Below are positions 42,406 to 55,360 of a stretch of DNA of 64,000 nt, piece after piece. A program made the translations under genes and the position numbers. The stretch lies in NCBI GenBank assembly GCA_013146195.2, contig CM028382.1, positions 119,425,023 to 119,489,022 of the forward strand, given 5' to 3'. A model generated the notes under the pieces. It had not been told where the DNA came from. It made no database searches and saw only the letters and a program-made list of their open reading frames with translations. Source of the stretch: Codonopsis lanceolata. Lineage: Eukaryota; Streptophyta; Magnoliopsida; Asterales; Campanulaceae. Each line of letters starts with the position of its first letter. The first letter of the stretch is position 1.

Positions 42406-42901
42406 TGTTAGCAATTTGGCTTGTGGCCCAATTATTTACTTCCGCTCACATGGAATATATTTATATTATTTAAAGGTTAATTAGTTTCCTAATCCGAAGG
42501 GGTTCGGGATTGACTTAACTTAACCTACAAGAAATAGAGTTTCTTGGTAATAATATAAATAGAACAACTAAAGGGGATAAAATCATTAACCTAGAACACG
42601 TTCAAAGGAGAAGACGTCTCCTTGGCCGCCCTTCCCTCTCTCTCCTATATTCTATCTCACCAAAAACTCCCTTTAGTCTAACCATCAAGAGGTTTGGATT
42701 TGCGGTGTGAACCAGTATTGATATTCTTGCTACGTGATATCAATCCGACGAGGGGACATGCAGGATCGTTGATCGTGACATGCGAAGATCGTAGATCAAG
42801 CAGAAAGTCTTCCGCTTCGCTCAAAGTTCAAGTTCGCACGAGGTAACTCATAATTACTTATAGATAACGAACTTGTGCGATATATGTATATATATCTTTC
42901 A
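42406..42901 (+). repeat. Copia 5' LTR (42.4 kb)
   Basis: 496 bp starting TGTTAGCAATTTGGCTTGTG and ending ATCTTTCA. A TATA box (TATAAATA, 42554-42561) is present, repeated in the 3' LTR at 49678-49685. A perfect GAGAAGACGTCTCC-type block (near 42607) follows. Confidence 0.92.
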
Positions 42902-44337
42902 TTGGTATCAGAGCCTATATATTTGATTGTTCATATCGTTATGCCATGAACTGCATGCATTTATTTTTGGGTTTGTTTAAAAGTTTAACCCGATAACAAA
43001 CCAAATGGGTTATATTATTTTATGTCTAAATTTTTTTTATTTTTGAGAAAAAATTATATGTCTGAGTTCTCTATGACGAGGCGAAAAACATACTAAATTC
43101 TCGTTGAAATCCGTTGGGTATTTTTCAAAATATCGCAAACACAAGTTTTGTTGAAAATTGATTTTTCCGAAACATTGCATCATGTTTTGACCCGTTTATT
43201 TTCTACAAAACCGTGCGTTTATGGTCTGTACTTGTAGTACTCCACGAGGGCTTTCCAACGACATATTATATGCTTAATTTGGACATAAAATGAACGTTTT
43301 ATGGCCTCGAAAAATTGGCTCGCGGATCACGTTCAATTCGCGAATTGATTTTTCGGGTTGAAAAATAGGCGTCCTACGAACCCCACTCTCGGCCTCGATG
43401 TATGTGCCTTTTGTGGCACTCCTTTCGGTGTAAAAAGTACACAACTAGAAAGTACTCGACGATACGAATCCAACGCCACCGTTCGTGATCTCATTGGAGT
43501 TCGGGAAGGTGGCTAGTGGAGTACACTCTCCGACTGGGAAAGTGAGACGGAAATCAGTCAATCAGTCAACTGTTGACTGATCAACTGTTCAACAGTCAAC
43601 GCTGACATGGCAGCCACGTCAGCACAGTGGGGCCCACGTGTTTCTCAAGTCAGATGATGACGTCGACGATGACATCATGTGTCACGTCATCGGTCCAGTC
43701 AACGCCACGTTAGCCCTATGGCTGATTCAACATCGAGTCAGCGTCTATGTGTCACAAAAGTGACGCCCACTCCCGGTAGTGGCGCGTGGAGCGCGTGATG
43801 GGTGCTACGGCCGCCGTCTTTTGTCACCTTCGGAGAGTCTAGACTAATTTGGGCCTTCTGAGTCCAATGGTGGCCTCTGTTTTGATCAATTCATCTTGAA
43901 AGTATGTATTTTTGATTTTTCATAGCATAAAAACGTGTTTTTTGATTTATTCAAAATTCAAAAATAACTTCCAGGGGCTGTTTTGTCATTCTGTAACCTT
44001 TTGGGACTGTTTGGGACTGTTAGGTAATTTTTTAAAATTCTTTGTGAATTTTAAACTATTATAAAATCATTTTTAGCATAATTAATTGTCGTTTTGGGCT
44101 CTAAAATTACGATTGGGACTATACGAGACCTAATAATTTTATTTTCAGTAGTGAATATATTTATGTACATTATATGTGCTTGATGGATTTGTTCTATCTT
44201 ATTTCTTTTGTTTAAATTATCAATTTATGAATATTTTTGCTTTATGCATACTTTGGTTGTGATTATGAGCCTCGCTGATTTTCCCTCCTTACGTGTATGA
44301 TGTGATTATATTTAGTAATTGATTTTTTAGAACGAAA
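42902..44337 (+). other. Copia leader with a cluster of TGAC/GTCA palindromes
   Basis: Untranslated leader of ~1.4 kb between primer site and gag. In 43551-43741 the tetranucleotides TGAC and GTCA occur more than a dozen times, including the near-palindrome TCAGTCAACTGTTGACTGA (43562-43580) and TGACGTCGACGATGACATCA. No long ORF. Confidence 0.6.
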
Positions 44338-44391
44338 GTGAATCGAAATATGTATGCTAATGTCTTATTTTTTGCAATAAATTGTAGTAAA

Positions 44392-47300
44392 ATGGCTTAT
44401 AAGAATGTAATCGCTGATCTTAACAACGGTGAGAAATTGGATGGCACCAATTATAGTGTTTGGCAAAGGAAAATCACGTATTTGATAAATGAGCAAAAGG
44501 TTCTTGACATCCTAGATACTGTGATAGTAGAACCAGAGATGAGTACTTTGACCATCACCCAGCATCGCCAGAACATGCAGGAATTCCTTAAGTGGAAAAA
44601 GAAATATCGATGTGCACGCTTTACTATATTGAGTAGCATGCATAATGATCTGATTGACGAATTTGAGGATTGCCTGACTGCAAAACAAATGTGGGACGAT
44701 ATTAAGCTTATTTATGAGAATACTTCTGCTACAAAGTTGAGGACTTTGACTTACAAGTTTGAAAGCTATAAGATTGACCAGAAACGTAACATTCTTGAAC
44801 AACTAAGTGAGATGTCCAGAATGATTCGTGAGCTTAAGGCTGCTGGTTCTATCTTATCTGATGAATAAAACGTTCAAGCAGTGATTCGTTCACTACCTGA
44901 CTCTTGGAGTAGTTTGAGGCGTATTCTGACTCATACGGACTCCATTCAGACTTTTGCAGATGTATCTCGTCATGTTGAGCTTGAGGCTGAGTGTCATGAA
45001 GCGAATCGCACGATAAGTGCTGCGACTCGTGATCTTGCTCTTGTTTCCCTTGAGGGCCCGTGCATGCCACACGGGCAACACAAGAAACAAGATAAAGGCA
45101 AGAAGACTCAGAATTTGGACCCCAAAAGGGACAAGATTGCTAAACGCCGAAGAGACAAAAATAATATTGCTAAGCAGAAGTGCTACAACTGTAATACCTT
45201 GGGTCATTTTGCTCGGACTTGTCATGAGCCTAAGAAGGTATCCTTCAATCCTATCTCCTTGCAAAGTTATGTTTGCTGTCATGTTTTATTAGTTGACTCT
45301 CTCCCTGTGTGGATTGTAGACTCAGGCTCAACCAAACATGTGACGAGGGATCGAGAAGGATTTGTAGATTATCAAAAAGTTCCTGCCGGTACAAGAAGAA
45401 TTTTCATGGGAAACAGTTCGTCTGTTGAAGTCAAAGGAGTTGGCTCATACCAAGTTTAATTGCGGAATGGACGCACATTGACTCTTCATGAAGTTATTTA
45501 TGCACTTGGAATTCGACATAATCTATTATTGGTAGTACAATTGCTAGGACATGGATATTCTTTTAATTTTAGTGATGATCACTTGAATATTTGTTTTGGT
45601 GATGAGATTTTGGGACATAGTTTTTTGTCAGATAATTTCTTTAAATTAGATTTTTTGGATTCTCATAATTCTTCTGTTAATTCTTCTTCTTGTATGGTTT
45701 ATGATGATTATAATTATGAGTTATGGCATGCTAGACTTGGATGTATAGGAAAAGATATGATGACTAGATTGGCTAGAGAAGGCCTATTGGGGTCTCTCAC
45801 CAAAGTCAACCTACCCTTGTGTGAATCTTGTTTGGTAGGAAAAGCTTGCCGAGAGCCTTTTGGTAAGGCAAAAAGAGCCACATCCATTAGAGTTAGTCCA
45901 TTCAGATATTTGGGGACCAATGAATGTTAAGGCACATCATGGAGCTTCCTATTTTCTCACTTTTATTGATGACTACACACGCTATGGTTATTTTTACCTT
46001 ATTTCTCATCACGATGAAGCTTTTACGTGTTTTGAGCGCTTTCTTGCAAAGGTTGAGAATCAAAAGGATAAAAGCTTTAAAACTTTTAGAACTGACCGGA
46101 GCTGTGAATATTTATCTGATCAATTTAAAGAATTGTGTGAGAAAAATGGAATACTCCGACAGTTGACAATTCCTAGAACTCCGCAGCAAAATGGTGTTGT
46201 AGAATGAAGGAATCGAACATTGTTGGAAATGGTTAGGTTGATGATGGCATAGGCCAACCTCCCAATTTCGTTTTGGGGGGATGCGCTAATGATTGCCGCC
46301 TACATACTTAACCGAGTGCCTTCTAAGTCAGTTCCCACAACCCCTTATGAACTTTGGAAAGGTGAGAAGTCTAAATTGGGTCATCTTCATCCTTGGGGTT
46401 GTGTAGATTATGTCCATAGTACCTCCAATAAGTTTGGAAAACTAGGTCCTAGAGGAAACAAGTGTGTTTTCATAAGATATTCAGATACCTTAAAAGGGTT
46501 ATGTTATGTACGGTGGAAAACCTGATGTAGGAATGACTAAAACGGAGTCGCGTAATGTTGATTTCATTGAGAATGATATCCCACAGATAGGTGAAGTTAG
46601 GAAAGACTTTGAACTTTTTGAGATGGAAGAAGAACATATGACATCTTTTGGTGAAGGTGGGGAATTGCCTCAATCTAATCATACGGTATAACATGAGGTT
46701 GAGCCTATGGAAGTTGCCAATGAGAGTCAAGGTGATCTTCATCCGAGTGGGAGTACGGATCCTAGTGGGAGTCCGATACTAGAGCGAAGAAGTAAACGTG
46801 GAAATATACCTCGTCGTCGATTCGCGATTGAAGAGGAATCTTTCCTAACTACCTCTTACAATTCTAGTGAGCCTACATCGTTCAAAGAAGCTCTTTCTTT
46901 ACCTACAAACAATGAATGGATGTCTGCAATGGAAGATAAAATTTCCTTTATGAAAAAGAATCAGGTTTGGGAGTTAGTTGATCTTCCGCAAGGTCGCAAG
47001 ACTATTGGAAACAAATGGGTTTTCAAAGTCAAGCGAAAGGCAGATGGATAAATCGACAAATATAAGGCACGTCTTGTGGCAAAAGGCTTTACCCAAAGAG
47101 AGGGTTTAGACTATGAGGAGACATTCTCCCCTGTGGTGAGTTTTTCCACTGTTCGCCTAATCCTAGCGATAGTAGTGCACATGGATCTAGAACTTTATCA
47201 TATGGATGTTAAAACTACTTTTCTCAATGAAAAACTAGATGAAGAGATCTATATGACTCAACCAGAGGGTTTTGAAGTCAAAGGACAAGAACGCAAAGTG

Positions 47301-48438
47301 TGTCAACTCAAACGTTCCATCTATGGTCTTAAACAATCATCTAGACAGTGGTACATTCGCTTTCATCAAGCGATAACCTCAATTGGCTTTGTGATGATTG
47401 AGGAAGACCACTGTGTGTATGTTAAACGATCCTAGAAAAAGATCTTGATTCTGTCATTATATGTTGATGACATCCTACTAGCTAGGAATGATATGGAGAT
47501 GATAAATGCCATTAAAGATTGGATGTCTGCACTTTTCGATATGACAGACTTGGGTGAAGCAAGCTATGTGCTTGGAGTAAAAGTCATTAGGGATCGTTCG
47601 AAAAGATTTCTTGGTTTGTCTCAAGAGACTTACATTAAGAAAGTTATCGAATGATTTGGTATGACTAACTCAAAACCCGTTGTCACTCCAATGGAAAAAG
47701 GATGTGTCCTTAGTACAAACAAGTGCCCTAAGAATGAAGAAGAGAAGAAGAGAATGTCTACGACTCCATATGCAAATGCAGTAGGAAGCTTGATGTATGC
47801 TATGGTGTGTACTTGGCCTGACCTATGCTTAATTTGTAGTTAGGATGTTGAGTCGATTCCAAAGTAATCCTGGACCTCAACAGTGGATGGCAGTGAAAAG
47901 TGTTCTACGTTACGTGGTCGGAAGCACACATTTAACCCTATGTTACCAAGGTGGGGATTTGAGCTTGAAAGGTTTCACTGACGCGGATTGGGCTGGAAAT
48001 GTAGATGGTTATAAATCTACTTCGGGCTACGCTTTCCTCCTTAGTGGTGGAGCTATCTCTTAGAGTAGCAAGCGACAGACTAGCACCGCCTTATCTACGA
48101 TGGAGTCAGAGTACATGGCTTGCTCAGCTGCGGTTCAATAAGCTGTGTGGTTGAGGAGTTTTCTTCAACATCTTGATGTTACGACGCATGTGGATCGTCC
48201 TATAGTCATTGCTTGTGATAGCATGGCTGCTTTAGGTTACACTAAAGATCCCAAGTATCATAGGAAAACGAAACACATTAATATCAAATATCATTTCACT
48301 AGAGACATGGTTGTAGAAAAGAAAGTTGTTCTAGAATATATTCATACTAGAAACATGTTGGCTGACCCTATGACTAAACCTCTAGCTAGAGAGATCTTTC
48401 AGAATCATATGTTAAGTCTAAGGCTTCGTACGATCTGA
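44392..48438 (+). pseudogene. Copia gag-pol polyprotein with many nonsense codons
   Basis: Gag begins MAYKNVIADLNNGEKLDGTN, with the zinc knuckle CYNCNTLGHFARTC near 45183. The protease site is WIVDSGSTKHVTRD (45310). Integrase: HARLGCIGKD and CESCLVGKACREPF, then HSDIWGPMNV, FIDDYTRYGYFY, FRTDRSCEYLSDQF and TPQQNGVVE. Reverse transcriptase: MEDKISFMKKNQVWELVDLP, KARLVAKGFTQREGLDY, FSPVV, RSIYGLKQSSRQWY and the catalytic LYVDDILLA (47460). RNase H: TDADWAGNVDGYKSTSGYAF, MESEYMACSAA, CDSMAALGYTKDPKYH and HINIKYHFTRDMVVEKKVVL. Stops fall at positions readable as changed codons, e.g. VVE*RNRTL (CGA to TGA), MMA*ANLP (CAG to TAG) and AIS*SSKRQ (TGG to TAG). Frameshifts occur near 45895, 46500 and 47840. 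It cannot make a functional polyprotein. Confidence 0.93.
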
Positions 48439-49529
48439 CATTTATTTTGAGAACACTTTTGTTGACATTTGATTATTATTTTTCATTATCGTTTGAATAA
48501 ATTGTAGTTTCATTTTATTCCTTTTATATGTTAATTGGATATTTTAATATGAAATTGCGTAGCATATATATTTTGATTAAAGAGATGTCGTGGATATTGA
48601 ATTGGCCCTCTCACACGGGTAATTCACCTTGTTGCTAGGTGGGCGAGCAAGTTGAGATAGTAAAAGTCTTTGGCACCTACGAAGGGGGGGGGTACGCAAA
48701 TGACATTACATTTATCGCCTTGGCATACGGCAAAGATGAGACCTTTCATAAAGGTTGACTTTGTATCCCAAGGAAAAGTCTGAATGTGAGATCTTAAAAG
48801 AGACACTAGAAGAGTGACTGCTTTTAAGTACTCAGGTTAGATGCCAGAAGGGCTGCTAGACTAAGGTTCGTATGGTGTTTGAGCATGACATGCCTACTTT
48901 GTGTGGGAGTTCCGCCATAGCATATACATCATACTATATGTGACTATAATGCGACTTAAGAAAGTGATTGAATGATCACTGCTTCATCACTGTGTGAGTT
49001 CTAGTGATCAAATCCATGTCACGATTAATACCCTATGTGACTTAGAACTATATTATGAACTTGGATGTTGATGATGCTAATTTGGCATGCCGACAAACGG
49101 GCTATGCACATACAGCCCTACGGAGCATTGTTGGGAAAGCAGTTAATCAAGAGTGATTGATATGAGTGTCTAAGGAAGATAGTATGATATGCATCTCTAT
49201 TTTTGTGTTTCAATGCCATGGCGATCATATTGAACATACGGTTCAAGAGATTGATCTTGATACACAAACATGTTGAGGTTTAAGCACCTCTCTTGAGGGA
49301 TTGAGGATGCTTAAATTGAAGTATATATATACGGTCTGGGGTATAGACGAGTTTTGTTTTCTAACGAGGACGTTCTATGCTGGTCAGATGGTGATTCTGT
49401 ATAGCGCTCCATCCTTTATCTTTCTCGTCATGTCATACACTTCACTTCTAGTATGAAGAGGCAGTGTTTTAATGGGTTTTGATGATACGATGTGGTAAGA
49501 GAGGTGAGTCCATGTATGCGAGTAGGAGA
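48439..49529 (+). other. Copia 3' untranslated region
   Basis: About 1.1 kb between the end of RNase H and the 3' LTR, no ORF of interest. A weak purine stretch (GCGAGTAGGAGA) precedes the LTR. A G-run lies near 48687. Confidence 0.5.
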
Positions 49530-50030
49530 TGTTAGCAATTGGGCTTGTGGCCCAATTATTTACTTCCGCTCACATGGAATATATTTATATTAGTTAAAGG
49601 TTATTTAGTTTCCTAATCCGAAGGGGTTCGGGATTGACTTAACTTAACCTACAAGAAATAGAGTTTCTTGGTAATAATATAAATAGGACAATTAAAGGGG
49701 ATAAAATCCTTAACCTAGTACACGTTCACAAGAGAAGACGTCTCCTTGGCCCCACTCCCTTTCTCTCATATATTCTATCTCACCAAAATACTTCCTCTAG
49801 GCTAACCATAAAGAGGCTTAGATTTGCGGTTTGAACCAGTATTGATATCACATTGATATTTGTGCTACGTGATATCAATCCAACGAGAGAGACTTGCAGA
49901 ACCATTGATCGTGACATACGAAGATCGTAGCTCAAGCAGAAAGTCTTCCACTTCGCTCAAAGTTCAAGTTCGCACGAGGTAACTCATGATTACTTGTAGT
50001 TAACGAACTTGTGTGATATATGTATATTCG
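49530..50030 (+). repeat. Copia 3' LTR (49.5 kb)
   Basis: 501 bp, partner of 42406-42901. The end reads TATATTCG where the 5' LTR has TATATATCTTTCA, consistent with a small deletion and loss of the terminal CA; GTGTT follows. Confidence 0.9.
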
Positions 50031-50035
50031 GTGTT

Positions 50036-50607
50036 CAGTTCTGGTTTCTTGCCGTGTTGTTATTGCTAGGGAGGCACAGATAATGTCTTTGTCGACTTGT
50101 GATGTGCTTGGATTCAAGCTTGAAGTTAAGATGGTATGTGGTTTCGGGAGAGACAAAGCTGCTTTCTGTCCGGAACTCCTGTTGGTGGGTGCATTACGTT
50201 CTCGCCATGTATAGTATTCATGTTGTTTCAACCTATCTGTGATAAATAATCATCATGGGTAGCATGGTCGGAGGTTTCTTCAAGCCAGTGTGTTGCTTCT
50301 GCTAGAATTACTGGATTGTACGAAAGGGGCCTTGGTAATATAGTATGGCATTTGATGCTGTTCCTTGCCATCTTTCAAGATTTTCACCATATAGTATTTC
50401 TACTGTTCTTCGTTTAATGTTTGCTGAGCTTCATTTCACTTAAGTGATTCATGTTTTGTAGTGTGCGTGATTGTCTTTTGTACAAAACGCAAAGAAAAAC
50501 CTCATGCGCTCCTTTCCTGCGTAATGTTTGGAACTGACCCTAGACATATATATGTTCCACTGATCCCTTTACCGTATAGTATTCAACTATTCATACTTGT
50601 TCTTTAC
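50036..50607. other. Non-coding spacer
   Basis: No coding motif. Contains phrases shared with 28.2-30 kb, for example around CCGTATAGTATTCAACTATT (50571) compared with a similar stretch near 29900. Confidence 0.4.
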
Positions 50608-50825
50608 TATTGTCTCCGATCGGGGTAAAAAGTCTTTGTTTGAAAGTTAATTTTTTTTTAAAAATGACACTTTTAGTAGTCTATTAGTAGGCCCGTCAAT
50701 TTCAACCCATTACCCATAAACCCACCCAACCCGACCCAACCCATTAATAAAATAAATTTAAATGGGTTACCCTATTTAACCCATTTAATTTCATAGGTTA
50801 AGTTGGGTTAAACCCATCGACTTGA

Positions 50826-52978
50826 ATGAACCCGGCGGAAATTTTGAAACTATCGATCAAAACTCAAAACTCAAAACCTAGGTCTCGCTCTCTCTCTTCG
50901 CTCGATTACTCTCCCTCTCTCTCCATCAACGACCACAGGCGGAGGCAATTTCCTTCCCCACTCCGGCCTCCTTCTCCATATTTGATTATTGAAACGGTTT
51001 TTGAGCCGGTGATTCTCCATAAACGACGAAGAGAGACGAATCCAATCTTGCGGTTTAGAGCTTCAGAAACACATTTTTAAGGTATTCTTCTTTTTCTAAA
51101 CTCAATCTTTGATGAATCCCTTTCAAACTCGCAATGTGTTTTTTATGATTAAAATCCCCTAAAATCTAAATTTCCTGGCTTAAACTGGGTTAGAAGATTG
51201 ATGAAAGATTAAACTGGGTTAGAAGTTGAATTTCCTGTTTATGTTTAGGCTTAAAGCAATCTTAATATGGTTACTGTCTTCTTGTTGATTTTAACACAAC
51301 AGTGCTTGGTATTATCATTTATGTGGGGTGCAAAACAATAGTATTGGAAATCTCATACCAGAATTTTTTTCTGGTTAGCTAGCAAAGGAGGAATTAGAAA
51401 AATCCGTTGGATTGCTAGATTTAGTGTCCGAAACACAGGTGTTATCTTTTTGGAACGTTTATACTTGAATGCAAGTCGGTAGGGAAGCAGAGTTTTTCAG
51501 TAATCGTAGTATGGTTACTGTCTTCTTGTTGATTTAACACAGCAGTTCTCGGTAGTGTCATTGATGTGGGGTGCAAAAGAAGATTATTGGAAATTTCATA
51601 CCAGAAAATTTATTGGTTTGCTACTAAAGGAGAAATTAGGAAAATCTGTGGGATGGCTAGATTTAGTGTTTGAAACACTGGTGTCATCTTTTTGGAACGT
51701 TCATACCTGAATGTAGGTCAGTAGGGAAACAAAGGTTTTTGGTAAGTTAAAAGGAATAGCTATAAGTTACGCTTCCACAACATTGCATTGTAGTCAATAC
51801 CTGCCCCAAAACTTTCCTCTTTTTGGTTTGCAGTTAATAACCGAAGGCGTTACGTTGCCTGCAAGCTGAAAGGTCTCCTCAATATGCGCTCTATCCTAAA
51901 GTCATAATTGAGTGTCCAAATGATGCCTTACATTTGCTGCTATGTTGATAATATTTTTAAAAGTAATTTGTTTGCGTACATTATCAAATTACTTCAACAT
52001 CAATAAACAAATGTGGGAACATAGATGGTGATGGAAATGAAAAAGAGGTGAGGGATGAGACTGGGAATCTTTCAAGTATAGTGGGACTTTGACTTTTTTG
52101 TGACTTGTAAGTTATGATCTTGTTTCTCTTCCCAATTTTAAAGTTTGCATCTTGTTTTTGTTTTTGTAATGATTGAATTAAAAAAAACAAGAGAGTTAAA
52201 CAGAAATTGTGAACTATATTGAAATCGACAAATAGTGCTAGCATAAATTGTTATATGTTTGAGAATTAAATTATAAAATTTAATAATTCCGAAGTTATTA
52301 CATGGAATTCGTACAATTATTACAATTTTTATCCAATAATGTTATGCTAGAAAAATAGAGACAAGTTCGTTCTATTTGATAGGTTAAATTGAGTAGAATA
52401 ATATGAGAGCTATAAAATTTATTTTAGGGACAAAACTGTCATTTAAAAATGGGATACATCTTTCAGAAAGAGACTATTACTATAAAAATGCCTTTCACCT
52501 GATCTGTTAGTTGAGCTGCTATGTTGAGCTGCTACTAAAGCAATCTTAATATGGGTGGATTTAAGAAGGTTTAGGAAAGCAGACACAGATTGTAGCATGC
52601 CAAGCTGCAGCAGATTTCATCAACCAAACTGAGAGCAGTTTGTGGATTTGTTTGAAAATTTAATGCTGATCAGTTTCAGTTTCAGTTTCTGAGGAGATCC
52701 AGACTCCAGACCCAGTACTCGACACATCTAATCACTCTGCCTGCCACTGCCATCAGACATACAGATATACAGGGGTTCCTTCTCAGTAGTCTGCTCTGCC
52801 ACACCTCAAACTCCGACTTGAAACTTACTTCACATCTCCACGTTTCTTAAAATCGTTAATACAGTAATATTTCATTTTATTCTAGCTCTCCTTCTGCTGC
52901 TTCTGTAACCACCTTTACTTCTGCCACTGCCATCAGATATACAGATATACAGATAGGTTCTCCATAAGTTGGAACCAA
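50826..52978 (+). other. hAT upstream region: leader-like exon and a 250-bp tandem duplication
   Basis: 50826-51081 has a CT-rich, exon-like composition and ends at a possible donor (AAG/GTATTC). Two direct repeats of about 250 bp follow (about 51256-51508 and 51510-51750; shared text GGTTACTGTCTTCTTGTTGA and TTTTTGGAACGTT). A further pair, CTGCCACTGCCATCAGA with ATACAGATATACAG, lies at about 52741 and 52923. This is probably promoter and 5' untranslated region of the transposase, or more captured host DNA; which one cannot be told. Confidence 0.5.
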
Positions 52979-55151
52979 ATGGAAGAGAGTAGTGGCAATG
53001 ACCATGGGACTTCTTTAGTTAGTGGAAAGAGAGCAAGAAAATCAGCACCAAGAAAAAAGACAGCCGATGCTTGGAAATATTTTGAACTGTCAACTACACC
53101 CGATGGCACGTTTGTGATGACTTGTAAGATTTGTAGTCACACTTATACTAGTCAATCGAATCCTTCTGTCCATGGTACGTCAAATATGAACCGTCATTTG
53201 CTTAAACACAATCTCGTTGAGGAGGAGTCACACACACATCCACTTCCATATGCTCCTTTGAACCAAGGAATGTTCCGGGAGAAGTTGTGTGCTGCAATCA
53301 TTAAGCACAACTACCCATTTAGTTTTGTGGAGCATGAAGGAATTAGGGAGTTGCTCAGCTTTTTGCATCCAGAAGTAAAACATATCACTAGAAACACTGC
53401 TAAGGACGATGTGCTCAAGATGTATAATAGAGATAAAGAAAAGGTTAAACGTGAGTTACAAGTTGTTAGTAGTAGAATATGTTTGACTTCAGATATTTGG
53501 ACATCTCCCAGCACCGATGGTTATATGGCCTTAACAGCTCATTATATTGATGAAAGTTGGACTCTACAGAAGAGGATTCTAAATTTTCGACATGTGCATA
53601 CCTCATATGGTAGTATGATAGAAGTTGATTAACTTCTTAAAAGATTGGGGTATTGAAAAAAAAGATATTCTCAATTACGTTGGATAATGCAAAGTATAAT
53701 GATGGCGTAGTGAATATCTTGAAAGGTCATCTATCATTGAAGGATGATGCACTTGTTTGCAAAGGCGAGTTTATTCATATTAGGTGTGTGGCACATATTC
53801 TCAACCTTATAGTTCAAGAGGGACTTAAGGGGATTGATGTATGTATTCATAAAATTCGGAATGTGTGAAGTACGTGAGATGGGAAGGGAGGAGATTAGCA
53901 TTTGCAGAATTCATTTCCAAATTTTCAAGTGCGGGTGGTAAGAAGGTTCGTCAAGATGTGGTGACAAGATGGAATTCAACTTATCTTATGTTGGAGAGTG
54001 CATTACAACATAGACAAGCTTTTTATCAAATGAAGATGGTTGATTTGATCAACTTTAAGACTTGTCCAACACAAGAAGAATGGAATCAAGCTGAGAAAGT
54101 CGCGAAGTTCTTGAAGCCATTTTATGACATCACTACTTTGTTTTCCGGATGCAAATATCCAACAGCAAATTTGTATTTTTTGAATGTGTGGAAGATTCAA
54201 ATGCTTATCAAAGGGGAGATGGCTAGTGATGATCTTCTCTTAAGTGACATGGCGAAATACATGATGAGAAAATTTGAAAAATATTGGGACCAGTATAGTG
54301 TGGTATTGTCTTTTGCAATTATTCTTGATCCTCGGTATAAGTTGAACATGGTGGAGTATTGCTATGCAAAGCTTGGATACATTAGAGAGGAAGTTGATAT
54401 AATGGTGGCGAATGTCTATGAGAAGTTAAAGCGCTTATTCAAGGAGTACAAGCATATCTCTAGCCCTTCCACACATTTTCCACTAGTGATTGACAGTGAT
54501 CTGGATGTTAGTCAAGATGGAGATGATTTGGCTGTAAGTTAAATTTAAGTTTTTATTAATTGCCATTGTTTATGAATTTGCTTAAGATAATTTTCTACTC
54601 ATATTTTAATTGTACTTGTGTAGGATTTTGATTTGTTTCAAAGACAACGCCGTGTGCCAAACACTAATAAGTCCCAATTAGATTTGTATCTTGAAGATAG
54701 CCCCCTTGACAGAAAGGTACATGTTGATTTAGATATTTTGAGTTATTGGAAAGGAAATCGACTTCGACTCCCGGAGCTTTCCATGATGGCACGCGATATT
54801 TTGAGTGTTCCTATAACCTCTGTTGCCTCAGAATCTTCATTTAGTATCGGGGGTCAAATTTTTGGAAAATATCGCAATTCTCTTTTGCCATCAAATGCTG
54901 AGGCGCTGCTGTGTACCCGAGATTGGTTATACGGTAAGACGCTTATTTAAAAGAAAGTAAAACAAGGGTTGGTTTTAGCATTTATTTTGTTAGAATCAAT
55001 TTTGTCTTGTTTTAATTTTGTATGGTGAATTGGTGATAAAAAAAATACAGCGGATATATTTGTTGCGGATGCAGAAGATGAAGAGTTACTTATCGAGGAC
55101 TTTGGCAGATTAGAGCACGGGAGTGAAACCTCTTCAAATGTTAATGAATAG
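52979..55151 (+). pseudogene. hAT transposase (BED finger, RNase H-like fold, hATC), frameshifted
   Basis: hAT transposases cut their element out at its inverted repeats. From the ATG at 52979: BED zinc finger with AWKYFELSTTPDGTFVMTCK and ICSHTY, closing with NMNRHLLKH; then LTSDIWTSPSTDGYMALTAH, ITLDNAKYNDG, IRCVAHILNLIVQEGL, VVTRWNSTYLMLE and YWDQYSVVLSFAIILDPRYK. After an intron (54534-54623) the hATC dimerisation domain follows: LDILSYWKGNRLRLPELSMM, ARDILSVPITSVASESSFS and LCTRDWLY. A second intron (54934-55050) leads to a short acidic last exon ending SETSSNVNE. Frameshifts near 53630, in the A-run near 53655, and near 53864 destroy the frame. The splice sites are intact. The family resembles plant Ac-like, RICESLEEPER-type elements. 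Confidence 0.9.
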
Positions 55152-55360
55152 GTATATTTCATACAACTAACTTGGAATTCATGTTTGACCTTTTTTCAAA
55201 TTGTTATTGAATTATTTGCTTCTTTCTGGAATTCATAGATGAAATCTGAGTGGCCATTTATTATCTGAGAATTTAAATATGTTTTTTCTGTAAATTGTGA
55301 AACGATATCCCTTACTGTTATGTTTCCTGACATTCTTTCTTACACTTCAATGGCTGCAAG

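Larger units (their letters stand above)
42406..50030 (+). mobile_element. Full-length Ty1/copia retrotransposon, inactive
   Basis: 7.6 kb with ~500-bp LTRs (42406-42901 and 49530-50030) and the target duplication GTGTT (42401-42405 and 50031-50035). The primer site TGGTATCAGAGCC is at 42903-42915. All copia domains are present in order (gag, protease, integrase, reverse transcriptase, RNase H) but broken by about a dozen stops and at least two frameshifts. Confidence 0.95.

Noticed and set aside
50826..51080. Independent gene of 84 codons
   Set aside because: CT-rich, exon-like but without domain, lying in the hAT leader next to a splice-donor-like site; better explained as untranslated or captured leader sequence.
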